From positions 496,001 through 560,000 of the forward strand of contig NZ_JAKVLT010000001.1 of the NCBI RefSeq assembly GCF_022484225.1: a stretch of 64,000 bases of DNA. The letters are read 5' to 3'. Under the pieces are notes generated by a model, which searched no databases, was not told where the DNA came from, and saw only the letters and a program-made list of their open reading frames with translations. Made by a program: the position numbers and the translations under genes. This DNA is from Pseudoramibacter sp. Its GTDB lineage: Bacteria; Bacillota; Clostridia; Eubacteriales; Eubacteriaceae. This document shows, in pieces, positions 16,671 to 25,575 of this stretch. The stretch's first letter is position 1; each line of letters starts with the position of its first letter.

Positions 16671-17581
16671 TGCGCCTGGGCCTCCTTGAGTGATTTGCCG
16701 GTTGCCGCCAGAAAGACGTCGTCCATTTTGCCCTTCGTCACTTCAAAATCTACGAAACGTTCAGGATATTGTGCGATGAGCTTTGCCGCTACCGCCGTAT
16801 TCGGCACGGCGACGCGGATGCCGTCGCGAATCGGTTTCCAGGGCAGGCCGAACTGCTCAGCTGTTTCTGCCCCCACGCCGTAAAGGGTGATAAAGTCGCC
16901 GGTGTAGCGATTCTTGAGGGCCAAGGGCGTGCCCTCTGCCGCAATCTTCCCAGCGTCGAGGATCACCACGTGATCGGCGTCCGCGGCTTCCTCCATGTAG
17001 TGGGTCGTCAGGAAAACCGTGATGTGCGCGGTGTGGCGCAGCTGCCCGATGACCTGCCAGACCAGCTGGCGCGTCTGCGGGTCGAGCCCGGTGGTCGGCT
17101 CATCGAGGATGAGCAGCTGCGGCCGGTGAAGCAGCGCCCGGGCGATGTCGATGCGCCGCCGCTGGCCGCCTGAAAGCGAACCCACCGGCTGCTTGAGCAG
17201 GTCCCCAAATCCCAACAGCTCGGTCAATTCCCCGAGGCGCCGGGTGAAGGCCCTGCCGACGATGCCGTAAAGGGCAGCCCGGAATTCGAGATTGTCCCGC
17301 ACGGAAAGCCGCTGGTCAAGCACCGAGCTCTGAAACACCACGCCGATTTTGGACTTCACCGCGTCGACATTGTCGTCGATATCGACGCCGTCTATGAGAA
17401 TCCGGCCGCTGTCTTTCGCAAGCTGACCGCACATCATGTGAATCGTCGTGCTTTTGCCGGCTCCGTTGACACCGAGAAAGGCGAACAGCTCGCCGGTTTC
17501 AACCCGAAAACTTAAATCACGCACCGCGCGAAGGGTGCCGAAACTTTTGTTCAGCGCGTCAATTTTAATCATCTCCGCCAT
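16667..17581 (-). CDS. ABC transporter ATP-binding protein (DrrA-type)
   Basis: A 304-residue ATPase with Walker A GVNGAGKST, signature SLSGGQRRR, Walker B LLILDEPTTGLD and H-loop TTHYMEE. The C-terminal 80 residues form the regulatory extension found in DrrA/CcmA-like proteins. GGAGA (17593-17589) is eight bases from ATG 17581 but only two from an earlier ATG at 17587, so 17581 is preferred. It is translationally coupled to the permease gene downstream. Confidence 0.9.
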   Translation of the reverse strand: MAEMIKIDALNKSFGTLRAVRDLSFRVETGELFAFLGVNGAGKSTTIHMMCGQLAKDSGRILIDGVDIDDNVDAVKSKIGVVFQSSVLDQRLSVRDNLEFRAALYGIVGRAFTRRLGELTELLGFGDLLKQPVGSLSGGQRRRIDIARALLHRPQLLILDEPTTGLDPQTRQLVWQVIGQLRHTAHITVFLTTHYMEEAADADHVVILDAGKIAAEGTPLALKNRYTGDFITLYGVGAETAEQFGLPWKPIRDGIRVAVPNTAVAAKLIAQYPERFVDFEVTKGKMDDVFLAATGKSLKEAQAQ

Positions 17582-17696
17582 TTTCATTTCTCCATTGATT
17601 TTATAAATTTCGTTTTTTGTTTATTATCTCATGTTTTTGAATTGTTTTCAGTAAAAAGGATGTAAAATCACTGGTTCCAGTTAAATTTTTACAAAG

Positions 17697-17736
17697 AAAA
17701 ACCCTTCCGGCGATATGCTTTGCCAGAAGGGTTTTT
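17697..17736 (-). terminator. Bidirectional-looking terminator after the 254-aa gene
   Basis: AAAAACCCTTC (17697-17707) pairs with GAAGGGTTTTT (17726-17736). It lies directly after the stop of the minus-strand gene at 17742 and has U runs on both strands. Confidence 0.75.
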
Positions 17737-17741
17737 GTAGT

Positions 17742-18506
17742 TTATTTTTGTTCGATATACAGCTTGTCACCAGCGATAAGTATTGACATCGGTTTGTTGT
17801 GCAAGCGATCAACTTCCACAATGCAAGAAACGAATGGTTCGACATTCGTCCTTTCACAAGTTCTAAATTGCGTAAGTACTTCGTTAATCCCTTTCGAGCC
17901 CATTTTATCAATCTGATCACCAATGCCAAGCAGGGCCTCATCGACAAGCCCTTTATTGAGAACATCGTTATTCGCGATAGCTTGGCCAAGATCTTTATGG
18001 CCCTTTGCCACCTTATCCGACAATTTCTTTTCAACCGCTGTACTTGCAATATCGGCCAAACGATTGTGGCAGCGCGTGAAAAGATCTTGATATTCATCTA
18101 CGTACTTCTGCATCTCTGCCTTTGCGTGCATAAGGTATTCCGAATCGAAATTACCGAGCAGCATCACCGACAAATAGCGTGAAAACACATAAACATACAA
18201 TGCAAGGCGATAATTTTCAAAGCCCTTTTCAAGTTCCGCAGCCTGCCGGCGTAAATTCTGATTGGTGTGAAGGAATAATTTCTTCGGCATCCGATCGACA
18301 ATTTGCTTTTGATAAAGGGCGATTTTGCCTTTAGCGTTGCTTCCAATATTCTGAGTCTGGTTTAAATTAACGCGTATGAATCGTTCATCGTTCCAATTGT
18401 ATCGGTAATCGCTCTGGATTTCGGTCAGTGTGCGTAGATCTGCCTCGAGTTGTTTAACTTCTTTGAGCTCTAAAAATTTAAGAATTTCATCTTGTTTCTT
18501 TTTCAT
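17742..18506 (-). CDS. Hypothetical helical protein, 254 aa
   Basis: A soluble, mostly alpha-helical protein, rich in Lys, Glu, Gln and Leu, with a likely coiled coil in the first 30 residues (EILKFLELKEVKQLEADL) and another around 105-150. The central part contains YRYNWNDERFIRVNLNQTQ, an unusual aromatic/Asn stretch, and the C-terminus ends in a beta-like SILIAGDKLYIEQK. I recognise no family. Base composition is AT-richer than either neighbour, which hints at acquisition by transfer. It has its own terminator. No clear binding site beyond a weak purine stretch is visible before the ATG at 18506. Confidence 0.7.
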   Translation of the reverse strand: MKKKQDEILKFLELKEVKQLEADLRTLTEIQSDYRYNWNDERFIRVNLNQTQNIGSNAKGKIALYQKQIVDRMPKKLFLHTNQNLRRQAAELEKGFENYRLALYVYVFSRYLSVMLLGNFDSEYLMHAKAEMQKYVDEYQDLFTRCHNRLADIASTAVEKKLSDKVAKGHKDLGQAIANNDVLNKGLVDEALLGIGDQIDKMGSKGINEVLTQFRTCERTNVEPFVSCIVEVDRLHNKPMSILIAGDKLYIEQK

Positions 18507-18586
18507 TCACCCTGTGCTGCGGGACAAAAAATGACACTGTGGATATGTCGACAAGGCTGTGAAGAAATGAACAAGAATACTTCGAT

Positions 18587-19315
18587 TTATCCCTCAAAAT
18601 CAATCCCCGCCTTCCGCGCCTGAGACTCTTGATTCCATCTTTTTATGCGATAGATTTTGCCATCTTTTTTGAAGAGCCGGCCGGTCTGATGAAAATGAAA
18701 AGGCACGCCATAATGGACGCATTGCGCCCGGGTCGAAAGAATCCAATCGTAATCGCAAAGCCGGGAGCCCGGCCCGGACTCGCCGCCGCAGGAGACGCTT
18801 TCGATCGCGTCGTGATACTGCGCCATATACTTTTCGATATGAATGGCCTCGAGCATCGGTTCGTGGATAATGGACTTATGGCAAATGGGCAGGGACAGAA
18901 AAACCGGAAGGCGCCGATCTGCCTGCTCCTGGTTCTCGCAGGTGCAGCAGATATGCACGTTGTCCCAGCCACTACCCCAGTTTTCCGGTAAATGATCAGC
19001 GATACGTTCCGGCCGTTTTGTGATGAAATAAAATTTCAAATCGGAACGCTCACGCATCATCGCCCAGGCGTCCGCCCGCCACGCGTCAGCCGCCGGGTGA
19101 AAAAAATCAGACGTGAAACAAGTGTACACCTTCCCGGCTTCAGGCTGAAGTTTGTAATGACCACTGCGGTCCCTGCGCACCGGAAGATTAAAAGCCGCCG
19201 TCTTGGTGACAATGGATGCGTCCTTTCCGTACATTTCATCCCGCCGATAGACGTAGCAGTGCGCACAGCCCGGGCTGCACTTCGTGCATCCGTGCCACGG
19301 ATTCCAAAAGGGCAT
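18587..19315 (-). CDS. DUF5131 (phage Gp37/Gp68-like) radical-SAM-like protein
   Basis: A 242-residue protein starting WNPWHGCTKCSPGCAHCYVY, the hallmark of the Gp37/Gp68 (DUF5131) family. Cys13-x3-Cys17-x2-Cys20 is a radical-SAM-type 4Fe-4S motif; Cys10 is an additional conserved-looking cysteine. The rest shows a TIM-barrel-like pattern with FYFITKRPERI, VHICCTCENQEQADRRLP and SVSCGGESGPGSR, the last typical of the family. Members often sit beside a TcmP partner gene; here no partner is adjacent, although one lies 30 kb away beside a different Cys-motif protein. AGAAAGGAGA precedes the ATG. The reaction is unknown. Confidence 0.85.
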   Translation of the reverse strand: MPFWNPWHGCTKCSPGCAHCYVYRRDEMYGKDASIVTKTAAFNLPVRRDRSGHYKLQPEAGKVYTCFTSDFFHPAADAWRADAWAMMRERSDLKFYFITKRPERIADHLPENWGSGWDNVHICCTCENQEQADRRLPVFLSLPICHKSIIHEPMLEAIHIEKYMAQYHDAIESVSCGGESGPGSRLCDYDWILSTRAQCVHYGVPFHFHQTGRLFKKDGKIYRIKRWNQESQARKAGIDFEG

Positions 19316-19375
19316 CGCATTCTCCTTTCTCTTCGCTTGATTTTTTTATTATAACAAATGATCACTCCTGCGATC

Positions 19376-19432
19376 TTTTTCGTTTAAAAAACGAAAAAAA
19401 TTTATTGACACCTCAAAAGTATTTGATAAAAT
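19376..19432 (+). promoter_or_regulatory. Promoter with upstream inverted repeat for the GPx-OhrR operon
   Basis: TTGACA (19405-19410), a 16-base spacer and TAAAAT (19427-19432). Immediately upstream TTTTTCGTTT (19376-19385) and AAACGAAAAA (19389-19398) form a perfect ten-base inverted repeat with a three-base loop. The repeat may be an operator or a transcription terminator. Confidence 0.5.
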
Positions 19433-19497
19433 ATAATTGCTTCAAATGAAAACAGTCATGATACAAATCCAAATCAATGCATATACAGGAGGCTGAA

Positions 19498-20043
19498 ATG
19501 AGCGAATTTTATAATTATTCTGTAACCAAACGTGACGGTTCTAAATTGCCGATGTCCGATTTCAAGGGCAAGGTGGTCCTCGTCGTCAACACCGCGACCG
19601 GCTGCGGCTTCACCCCGCATTACAAAGACCTGGAAGAAATTTACGAAGTGTTCCACGACAAGGGACTCGAAATTCTCGACATTCCTTGCAACCAATTTGC
19701 TGGCCAAACACCTGGCACTGACGACGAAGTCCACGACTTCTGCACCCTCAACTACAACACCCAGTTCGACCAGATGACCAAGAGCGACGTCAACGGCGAA
19801 AACGCACTGGACCTCTACAAATATTTGAAGAGCCAGAAAACCTTCACCGGCTTCGGCAAAGGTCCGAAGGCGCTGATGATGAGCGCGATGCTGAAAAAAA
19901 TTGATCCGGATTACAAGAACAACGCTGAAATCAAATGGAATTTCACGAAATTCTTGATCGACCGGGACGGCAACGTCGTCGAACGCTTCGAACCGACGAC
20001 CAACATGAAGACGGTCCGCGCGGCCGTAGAAGCCTTAATCTAA
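19498..20043 (+). CDS. Glutathione peroxidase-family thiol peroxidase
   Basis: A 181-residue cytoplasmic GPx homologue with peroxidatic Cys36 in NTATGCGFTPHYKDL (Cys, not selenocysteine), the second conserved block DIPCNQFAGQ (61-70), and the Trp/Asn block KWNFTKFLID that completes the catalytic tetrad. Bacterial Cys-GPx proteins usually take electrons from thioredoxin and reduce organic hydroperoxides. Start chosen at 19498 behind AGGAGGCTG. The stop TAA overlaps the ATG of the OhrR gene (TAATG), so sensor and enzyme are co-translated. Confidence 0.92.
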   Translation: MSEFYNYSVTKRDGSKLPMSDFKGKVVLVVNTATGCGFTPHYKDLEEIYEVFHDKGLEILDIPCNQFAGQTPGTDDEVHDFCTLNYNTQFDQMTKSDVNGENALDLYKYLKSQKTFTGFGKGPKALMMSAMLKKIDPDYKNNAEIKWNFTKFLIDRDGNVVERFEPTTNMKTVRAAVEALI

Positions 20044-20486
20044 TGATTGAAGCGACTCCCTACAATCCGGATGAAGCCTTAAAGCTGGACAACCAGCTTT
20101 GTTTCCCCCTCTACGCAGCCGCTCGGAAGGTCGTCGGCGCCTACACCCCCTATCTTAAACCCTTCGGCCTGACCTACACCCAATACATCACCTTCATGGT
20201 GCTCTGGGAAAAGGACAGTCTCACGGTAGGCGAAATCGGCAGCCGTCTCCATCTTGACAACGGCACGCTGACACCGATGTTAAAAAAGATGGAAAAACAA
20301 GGCTATGTCAACCGCCACCGCGATCCCGACGACGAGCGCCGGGTTGTGGTGGACTTGACCGACCTCGGCCGGGAAATGAAAGCCAAACTCGCCGATGTTC
20401 CGCTGAAAGTCAGCCAATGCGTACCCCTCGATCCATCCGAAGCTCAGACCCTCTACCACACTCTCTACAAAATTCTAAATACTTAA
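20043..20486 (+). CDS. ohrR: MarR-family hydroperoxide-sensing regulator (OhrR-like)
   Basis: A 147-residue winged-helix regulator. LDNQLCFPLYAAARK near the N-terminus carries Cys20 in the position of the redox-sensing Cys of OhrR, and the following PFGLTYTQYITFMVLWE block is also OhrR-specific, with Tyr residues that hydrogen-bond to the Cys in known structures. The wing region is DPDDERRVVVDLTDLGR. There is only one Cys in the N-terminal sensor region but a second in the C-terminal half (SQCVPLD). It is co-translated with the peroxidase gene upstream and probably represses the operon until oxidised. Confidence 0.88.
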   Translation: MIEATPYNPDEALKLDNQLCFPLYAAARKVVGAYTPYLKPFGLTYTQYITFMVLWEKDSLTVGEIGSRLHLDNGTLTPMLKKMEKQGYVNRHRDPDDERRVVVDLTDLGREMKAKLADVPLKVSQCVPLDPSEAQTLYHTLYKILNT

Positions 20487-20515
20487 TTCTCTTTAGAAAG
20501 GCTAGCATTTCTCCA

Positions 20516-21628
20516 ATGAACGATAACCGTGAAAAAATCATTGTCCGCACTAGCGTGATTGGTATCCTCGCGAATGTCGCCCTGGCGGCCTTCAAGGCTG
20601 CGGTCGGCCTGCTCTCCCACTCGATCGCCGTGGTCATGGACGCCGTCAACAACTTGAGCGACGCACTGTCCTCGGTGATCACCATCGTCGGCACCAAGCT
20701 TGCCGGAAAGGCGCCGGACAAAAAACACCCCCTCGGCTACGGCCGACTCGAATATTTAAGTGCAATGATCATTGCCGTGATTGTCCTCTACGCCGGGATC
20801 TCTTCTCTCGCAGAATCGGTAAAGAAGATTCTTCATCCCCAGACGCCAAATTATTCAGCCGTCGCCCTGATCATCATTGCCGTCGCCGTCGTGGCCAAAG
20901 TCGTTCTTGGGCTGTTCGTGAAGCGCACCGGCCAGAACGTGAAGTCCGACGCTTTGGTCGCCTCAGGCAGCGACGCCCTCCACGACTCGATCATCTCCGC
21001 CTCGACCTTAGCCGCAGCCGCCATCTATCTCCTCTTCCATATCTCCCTCGAAGCCTGGCTCGGCGCCGTGATTTCGGTTTTCATCGTAAAAGCCGGGCTG
21101 GATATCCTTCGAGATACGGTCAGCCAGATTCTTGGCGAACGCATCGACGCCGAAACCGCACAGGCGGTTAAACAAACCATCTGCCAGGTTGACGGTGTCG
21201 AAGGCGCCTACGACCTCATCATCAACAATTACGGTCCAAACCGCCAGATCGGCTCCGTCCATATCGAGGTTCCCGCCGCAATGACCGCCGCCCAATTGGA
21301 CGCCCTGGAGCGGGAGATCGCCAACACGGTTTTCGATCAGCACCACATCATTCTCGCGGGTATTTCGGTTTACGCGAAAAACTCGGAAAATTCCGAGGCT
21401 GCTCAAATCGAAAAGACGATCCGCGATCTCCTCGAGGATTATCCCGATGTGCTGCAGATGCACGGCTTTTTCCTTGACCCCATATCAAAAGCCATCCATT
21501 TTGACATCATCATCAGCTACGACGCCCCTGAACGTCGGCAGCTGTACAAAGAAATCGTCGAAAAAGCCAAAGGATGCTGTCCCGGCTACACTGTCGACAT
21601 CCAGTTGGATTTCGACATTTCAGACTAA
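20516..21628 (+). CDS. Cation diffusion facilitator (CDF) family metal transporter
   Basis: A 370-residue CDF transporter with six helices and a C-terminal cytoplasmic metal-sensing domain of about 160 residues. Helix 2 has DAVNNLSDALS with the metal-binding Asp/Asn pattern, followed by HPLGYGRLEY, the family's cytoplasmic loop. Helix 5 reads GSDALHDSIIS instead of the common HxxxD arrangement with a first His, so the site residues are shifted: Asp and His are there, but metal preference (Zn, Mn or Fe) cannot be predicted. It starts 29 bases after ohrR and may share that operon. Confidence 0.88.
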   Translation: MNDNREKIIVRTSVIGILANVALAAFKAAVGLLSHSIAVVMDAVNNLSDALSSVITIVGTKLAGKAPDKKHPLGYGRLEYLSAMIIAVIVLYAGISSLAESVKKILHPQTPNYSAVALIIIAVAVVAKVVLGLFVKRTGQNVKSDALVASGSDALHDSIISASTLAAAAIYLLFHISLEAWLGAVISVFIVKAGLDILRDTVSQILGERIDAETAQAVKQTICQVDGVEGAYDLIINNYGPNRQIGSVHIEVPAAMTAAQLDALEREIANTVFDQHHIILAGISVYAKNSENSEAAQIEKTIRDLLEDYPDVLQMHGFFLDPISKAIHFDIIISYDAPERRQLYKEIVEKAKGCCPGYTVDIQLDFDISD

Positions 21629-21646
21629 TTTTTCCCACTCTCGATT

Positions 21647-21673
21647 AAGCAGGCCCGCAGCGCCTGCTTTTTT
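21647..21673 (+). terminator. Terminator after the CDF gene
   Basis: AAGCAGGC (21647-21654) pairs with GCCTGCTT (21662-21669), followed by TTTT. Confidence 0.8.
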
Positions 21674-21713
21674 AATGGGCGAAACCTTTAACCTGAAAAT
21701 AACTTTCAAAAGA

Positions 21714-21742
21714 TTGAAAATACCCACCATAATGATTACAAT
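21714..21742 (+). promoter_or_regulatory. Promoter of the metallophosphoesterase gene
   Basis: TTGAAA (21714-21719), a 17-base spacer and TACAAT (21737-21742), 45 bases before the ATG. Confidence 0.6.
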
Positions 21743-21786
21743 AAGGCTGAAAATAATCCATTAAAAGAAAAAGAGAAGATGATGCC

Positions 21787-23859
21787 ATGAGCAATTTAGA
21801 AAACAATCTATCCCCCACCCGTCATCAGACACTGAAGATCGCCGTACTGGCCGACCTGCACTATCTATCTCCGGCGTTAATCGCCAACACCCCAGATTAC
21901 ACGGAGCATCGCAACAGCGACCGCAAGATGTACAACGAAAGCGACGCCTTTCTGCGGGCGGCGTTAAAGCGCTTGGCAAAACACACGCCGGACGTGCTGC
22001 TGATCGCCGGCGATTTGACCAAGGACGGTGAGCGGGAAAGTCACGAAGCCATCTCCAAAATCCTCGAAGATTTTGCGAACAAAACCGGCGCTCAGGTGTT
22101 CGCCGCGCCGGGCAACCACGACATCAACAACGGCGACGCCATGAATTTCAACACCCCTGACGGCAATGCGGTACCTGCCGGGCGCACGACCCCGGACGTT
22201 TTCGGGAAACTGTACGCGCCGGAACGCTTCGGCACAAAAGACGTGCGCCGTTTTGCACCGCCGGCCGGGGAAGCCGGCGGCGGGCTGTCCTACGCGGTTC
22301 GTCCCGTTCCCGGGCTGACCCTCATCGTCATGGACACCCTGCGCTACAGCGCGGACACCACCAAGCGGGGCGTCGACGAAGGGGAAGTGGGCGGCACGAT
22401 CACCCCGGCCCTGAAAGCTTGGGTGCTCGATCAAATCCGCAAAGCTAAGGCGAACGGGGACACCGTCATCGGCCTCGGCCATCACGGCTTTCTGCCCCAC
22501 TTTTCCATGGAGCCCAAGGCCATGCCCGCCTACCTCGTTCAGGATTACGAAACGGTCGCCCGGGATTTTGCGGACGCCGGCATGGACGGAGTCTTCACCG
22601 GCCACATGCACGCCAACGACATCCAGAAAATGACAACCCCTGAAGGCCGCACCTTCTTCGACATTGAAACCGGCTCTCTGATCTGCTACCCGGCGCCGGC
22701 GCGCCTGGTTACCCTGACCCGGCAGACCGGCCTCGGCGGCCTCACCGAAACCTACGGGGTGCACACCCTGAGCCACACGGCGACCGACGTCTTCCTCAAC
22801 CCCCTGACTGGCGAAAAGGAACGCATCGCCGACATGACCGAAGCCAGCCGCGCCAACGGCTTCGATACGGTCATGCTGGAAACCGCTGCGGTCCACAACC
22901 TGCGCAAATTCATTCACCGGCTCAAAACCCATTCCGAAGAACGCAGTGAGCTTCACGTCAAAATCGCCCAAGGCCTCAACGGGCTTTTGACGAAACGGCT
23001 GTGCATCCAGGACAAGGCCATTCAAAAGGCCGGCATCCACGTCAGCGTCATCCCCCAGGGTCTGCGGGAAACCTTGGACGCGGTGCTGCCGAAGCTTCTG
23101 GAAATGGACGATGACGCGCGGGACGCCCTCCTCGCCCGCACCGTTGGCGCCATGAGTCACGTCGTCGTCACTCCGGAAGGGAAGACGATTCTCGACTTCA
23201 CGAATTACATCTATCAGCGCCACCTTGGCGGCGAAGAAAACGCCGAACCCGCCGCCTGGGCGCTGCAGACCCGGGATTTTCTCGCGGCCGGCGGCCTCAT
23301 TGACGCCTTCATCCAGATCTGGACCGAATGCGCCCTGTCCTTTTCGTCTGATCTGTCCCGAACCCTGTCCGTCTCTGACGTCTTCGGCACCGCGGGCATC
23401 CGAAAGGACCTCAGCCTCGTGCCAGTGCCCGGGCGCACGCCCCTTTTAAACCTGTCCGCCCGCCACGGCGGCGCTTTGATCCTGGCTGTTCTCAAATGGC
23501 TGGTGCCGGGCCTTTTTGAAAAAGGAGCGAAACGTGGGGGCACCCTGTGCTTCCGTCCGGACTGCACCTTCGCCGACCTCACCCGGGATCTGACCCATCA
23601 TCCCCTGATCCGCTTCGCCGCGAACCGGCGCAAGAAGCGCCGCAGCCAGCCAGCAGAACCTTTGGACCCGGCGCTGCCCTTCGCCCTGCCTCCGGAAATT
23701 GAAAAAGGCCTGCGCCAGGCCAAGGCTCAGGCCACCCAATTCGTCACGAAATTCGCCGACAGCATGGGCCACGACGCCAGCGGCATTCAGGACAACGACA
23801 TCCATTTCAGCATCAGTGACCCCGCCGAAGAGGACCCGCTGTCTCTTCAGGCCGGATAA
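21787..23859 (+). CDS. Large metallophosphoesterase
   Basis: A 690-residue protein. The first 310 residues are a calcineurin-like phosphoesterase domain with all metal motifs: VLADLHY (D-x-H), IAGDLTKDG (GD), PGNHDIN (GNHD), GLGHHG and FTGHMHAND (GHxH). No signal peptide is visible, so it should act in the cytoplasm. The remaining 380 residues are a helical extension with Lys/Arg-rich stretches (NRRKKRRSQPAEP) and a coiled C-terminal part; I recognise no domain there. The length is roughly twice that of a simple phosphoesterase. The substrate is unknown. Confidence 0.85.
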   Translation: MSNLENNLSPTRHQTLKIAVLADLHYLSPALIANTPDYTEHRNSDRKMYNESDAFLRAALKRLAKHTPDVLLIAGDLTKDGERESHEAISKILEDFANKTGAQVFAAPGNHDINNGDAMNFNTPDGNAVPAGRTTPDVFGKLYAPERFGTKDVRRFAPPAGEAGGGLSYAVRPVPGLTLIVMDTLRYSADTTKRGVDEGEVGGTITPALKAWVLDQIRKAKANGDTVIGLGHHGFLPHFSMEPKAMPAYLVQDYETVARDFADAGMDGVFTGHMHANDIQKMTTPEGRTFFDIETGSLICYPAPARLVTLTRQTGLGGLTETYGVHTLSHTATDVFLNPLTGEKERIADMTEASRANGFDTVMLETAAVHNLRKFIHRLKTHSEERSELHVKIAQGLNGLLTKRLCIQDKAIQKAGIHVSVIPQGLRETLDAVLPKLLEMDDDARDALLARTVGAMSHVVVTPEGKTILDFTNYIYQRHLGGEENAEPAAWALQTRDFLAAGGLIDAFIQIWTECALSFSSDLSRTLSVSDVFGTAGIRKDLSLVPVPGRTPLLNLSARHGGALILAVLKWLVPGLFEKGAKRGGTLCFRPDCTFADLTRDLTHHPLIRFAANRRKKRRSQPAEPLDPALPFALPPEIEKGLRQAKAQATQFVTKFADSMGHDASGIQDNDIHFSISDPAEEDPLSLQAG

Positions 23860-23867
23860 ACAGGCAC

Positions 23868-23896
23868 AAAAAAAGAAGCATCTGCTTCTTTTTTTT
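23868..23896 (+). terminator. Terminator after the phosphoesterase gene
   Basis: AAAAGAAGCA (23871-23880) pairs with TGCTTCTTTT (23883-23892), with further T residues after it. Confidence 0.85.
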
Positions 23897-23966
23897 ATGG
23901 CTGCAGCGCGGTATAAGATAAAATCAAAAAGAAAAAATAAAATAAGACAAGAAAGGAAAATCCACG

Positions 23967-25018
23967 ATGTCTCCTCATAAACTTATGTTCGCTTCGGATT
24001 ACCAGGAAGGCACCTGTCCCCAGATTCTCAAACGCCTGTCAGAAACCAATTTTACGCCCCACGCCGGCTACGGCGAAGACCCCATCTGCGCCGCCGCCAA
24101 AGACCGCATCCGCCGGGCCTGCGGCTGTCCCGACGCCGAAGTCGAATTCCTCATCGGCGGCACCCAAACCAACGCCACGGTCATCGACGCCCTCCTCACC
24201 TCCTACCAGGGGGTGATCTCCGCGGACAGCGGCCGCGTCAACGTCCACGAGGCCGGGGCCATCGAAATGGGCGGCCACAAAGTCCTCGCCCTTCCCGGCA
24301 CCGCCGGCAAGCTCACCGCCGAAGCGATCGAAGCCTGCCTCGACGCCTTCGACCGGGACGCCAACAAGGCCCACATGGTCATGCCCGGCATGGTGTACCT
24401 GTCCCAGCCCACGGAATTCGGCACTTTGTATACACCAAGGCGGAGCTCGCCGCCATTCATGATGTCTGCCAGGCTCATCGCATTCCGCTCTACGTCGACA
24501 GCGCCCGCCTGGCCTATGCCCTGGGCGCCCCGGAAAACGACGTCACCCTCGAGGACCTCGCGGCCCTCACCGACGTGTTCTACATCGGCGGCACCAAATG
24601 CGGCGCCCTGTTCGGGGAAGCGGTGGTCGTCCCCGACCCCGGCCGCATTCCCCATTTCTTTACCATCATCAAACAGCACGGCGCCCTTCTCGCCAAGGGC
24701 TGGCTCCTGGGGATCCAATTCGACGAACTCTTTCAAGACGGCCTCTACCGCCGGCTCGGGGCACAGGCGGTCCGTCTGGCCCAGCAGATTCAAAACGCCC
24801 TGGCCGAAGCTGGGGTGCCCCTGTTTTTAAAATCGCCGACGAACCAGATTTTCTGTGTGCTGGACCAGCAGCAGATGGCCGAACTTTCGAAAGACGTGGA
24901 CTTCGGCTTCATCCAGGCTTACGATGGCACCCGCACCGTCGTCCGCTTCGCCGCCAGCTGGGCCACGAGTCAGACCAATACCGACGCCCTCTGTGCCCTC
25001 ATTCAAAGCCGCTTTTAA
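23967..25018 (+). pseudogene. Low-specificity L-threonine aldolase, broken by a 2-base frameshift
   Basis: Reading frame 1 from ATG 23967 gives the N-terminal half of a PLP-dependent threonine aldolase (FASDYQEGTCPQIL, FLIGGTQTNATVIDALL). Near 24429-24432 the frame is lost; the other half (VDSARLAYALGAPENDV, FYIGGTKCGALFGEAVV with the PLP-binding Lys) continues in another frame to 25018. The break is TATA where the family expects one TA (LYTKAEL), that is, a two-base duplication. Corrected, the protein is about 349 residues, normal for the family. The enzyme cleaves threonine to glycine and acetaldehyde. It is either a recent pseudogene or an assembly error. Confidence 0.85.
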
Positions 25019-25473
25019 TGGGCTTTCACCCAGGTTCTGACCGCGTCCGCCAGGCGTCGGGCCGCCGGAGACAGGGTTTCCCGGTCCCGGAAGACCAGGC
25101 CGATGTCCCGGTAGTACGGTTGGGTGAAGGAGCGGACCGCGATCTTGTACGGGCAGCGCTGTAAAATCAGCTTCGGCAGAATCGCCGTGCCCAGACCTTT
25201 TTCCACCATGGCCATGATGGCGTAATCCTCCCAGGTGGTCAGGCGGATCTTCGGGTGCATCCGGTACTGCGCCAGGATCTGTTCCCCCGACGGGGTCAGA
25301 CGCACGCCGCTGCGGCTCCGTTCCAAAAGGCGCAGGCCCCACGCCTTTTCCAGATCGCCGATCATTTTGCTCACCGAAGACTGGGCATAGTGCAGGGTCT
25401 TCGCCGCGTCCGAAAAACTTCCCGCCTCTGCGGTTTTCACAAAGGCTTCGTATTTTTTGAGATTGCCGTCCAT
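25015..25473 (-). pseudogene. LysR-type regulator with in-frame deletion of most of the sensor domain
   Basis: The first 70 residues are a complete LysR winged-helix (KTLHYAQSSVSKMIGDLEK). At LAQY the sequence jumps directly to the last 80 residues of a LysR effector domain (LTTWEDYAIMAMVEKGLGTA, then LPKLILQRCPY). The total is 152 residues instead of about 290, so roughly 135 residues including most of the ligand pocket are missing, but the frame is kept. The gene could still yield a DNA-binding protein without a sensor. It is convergent with the broken aldolase (4-base overlap) and divergent from the MATE gene, which it may have controlled. Weak GGAATAATAAA precedes the ATG. Confidence 0.75.
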
Positions 25474-25575
25474 TTTATTATTCCTTTTTTCGATACACAC
25501 TATTATTTTTATTCGCTTTTTATATATTAAAACAACGCTTATAATTTGTATAGTCTCAAAAAAGGAGAAATCATC

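Noticed and set aside
21964..23223. Minus-strand frame of over 400 codons opposite the phosphoesterase
   Set aside because: GC-rich antisense shadow; the plus strand has all phosphoesterase motifs.
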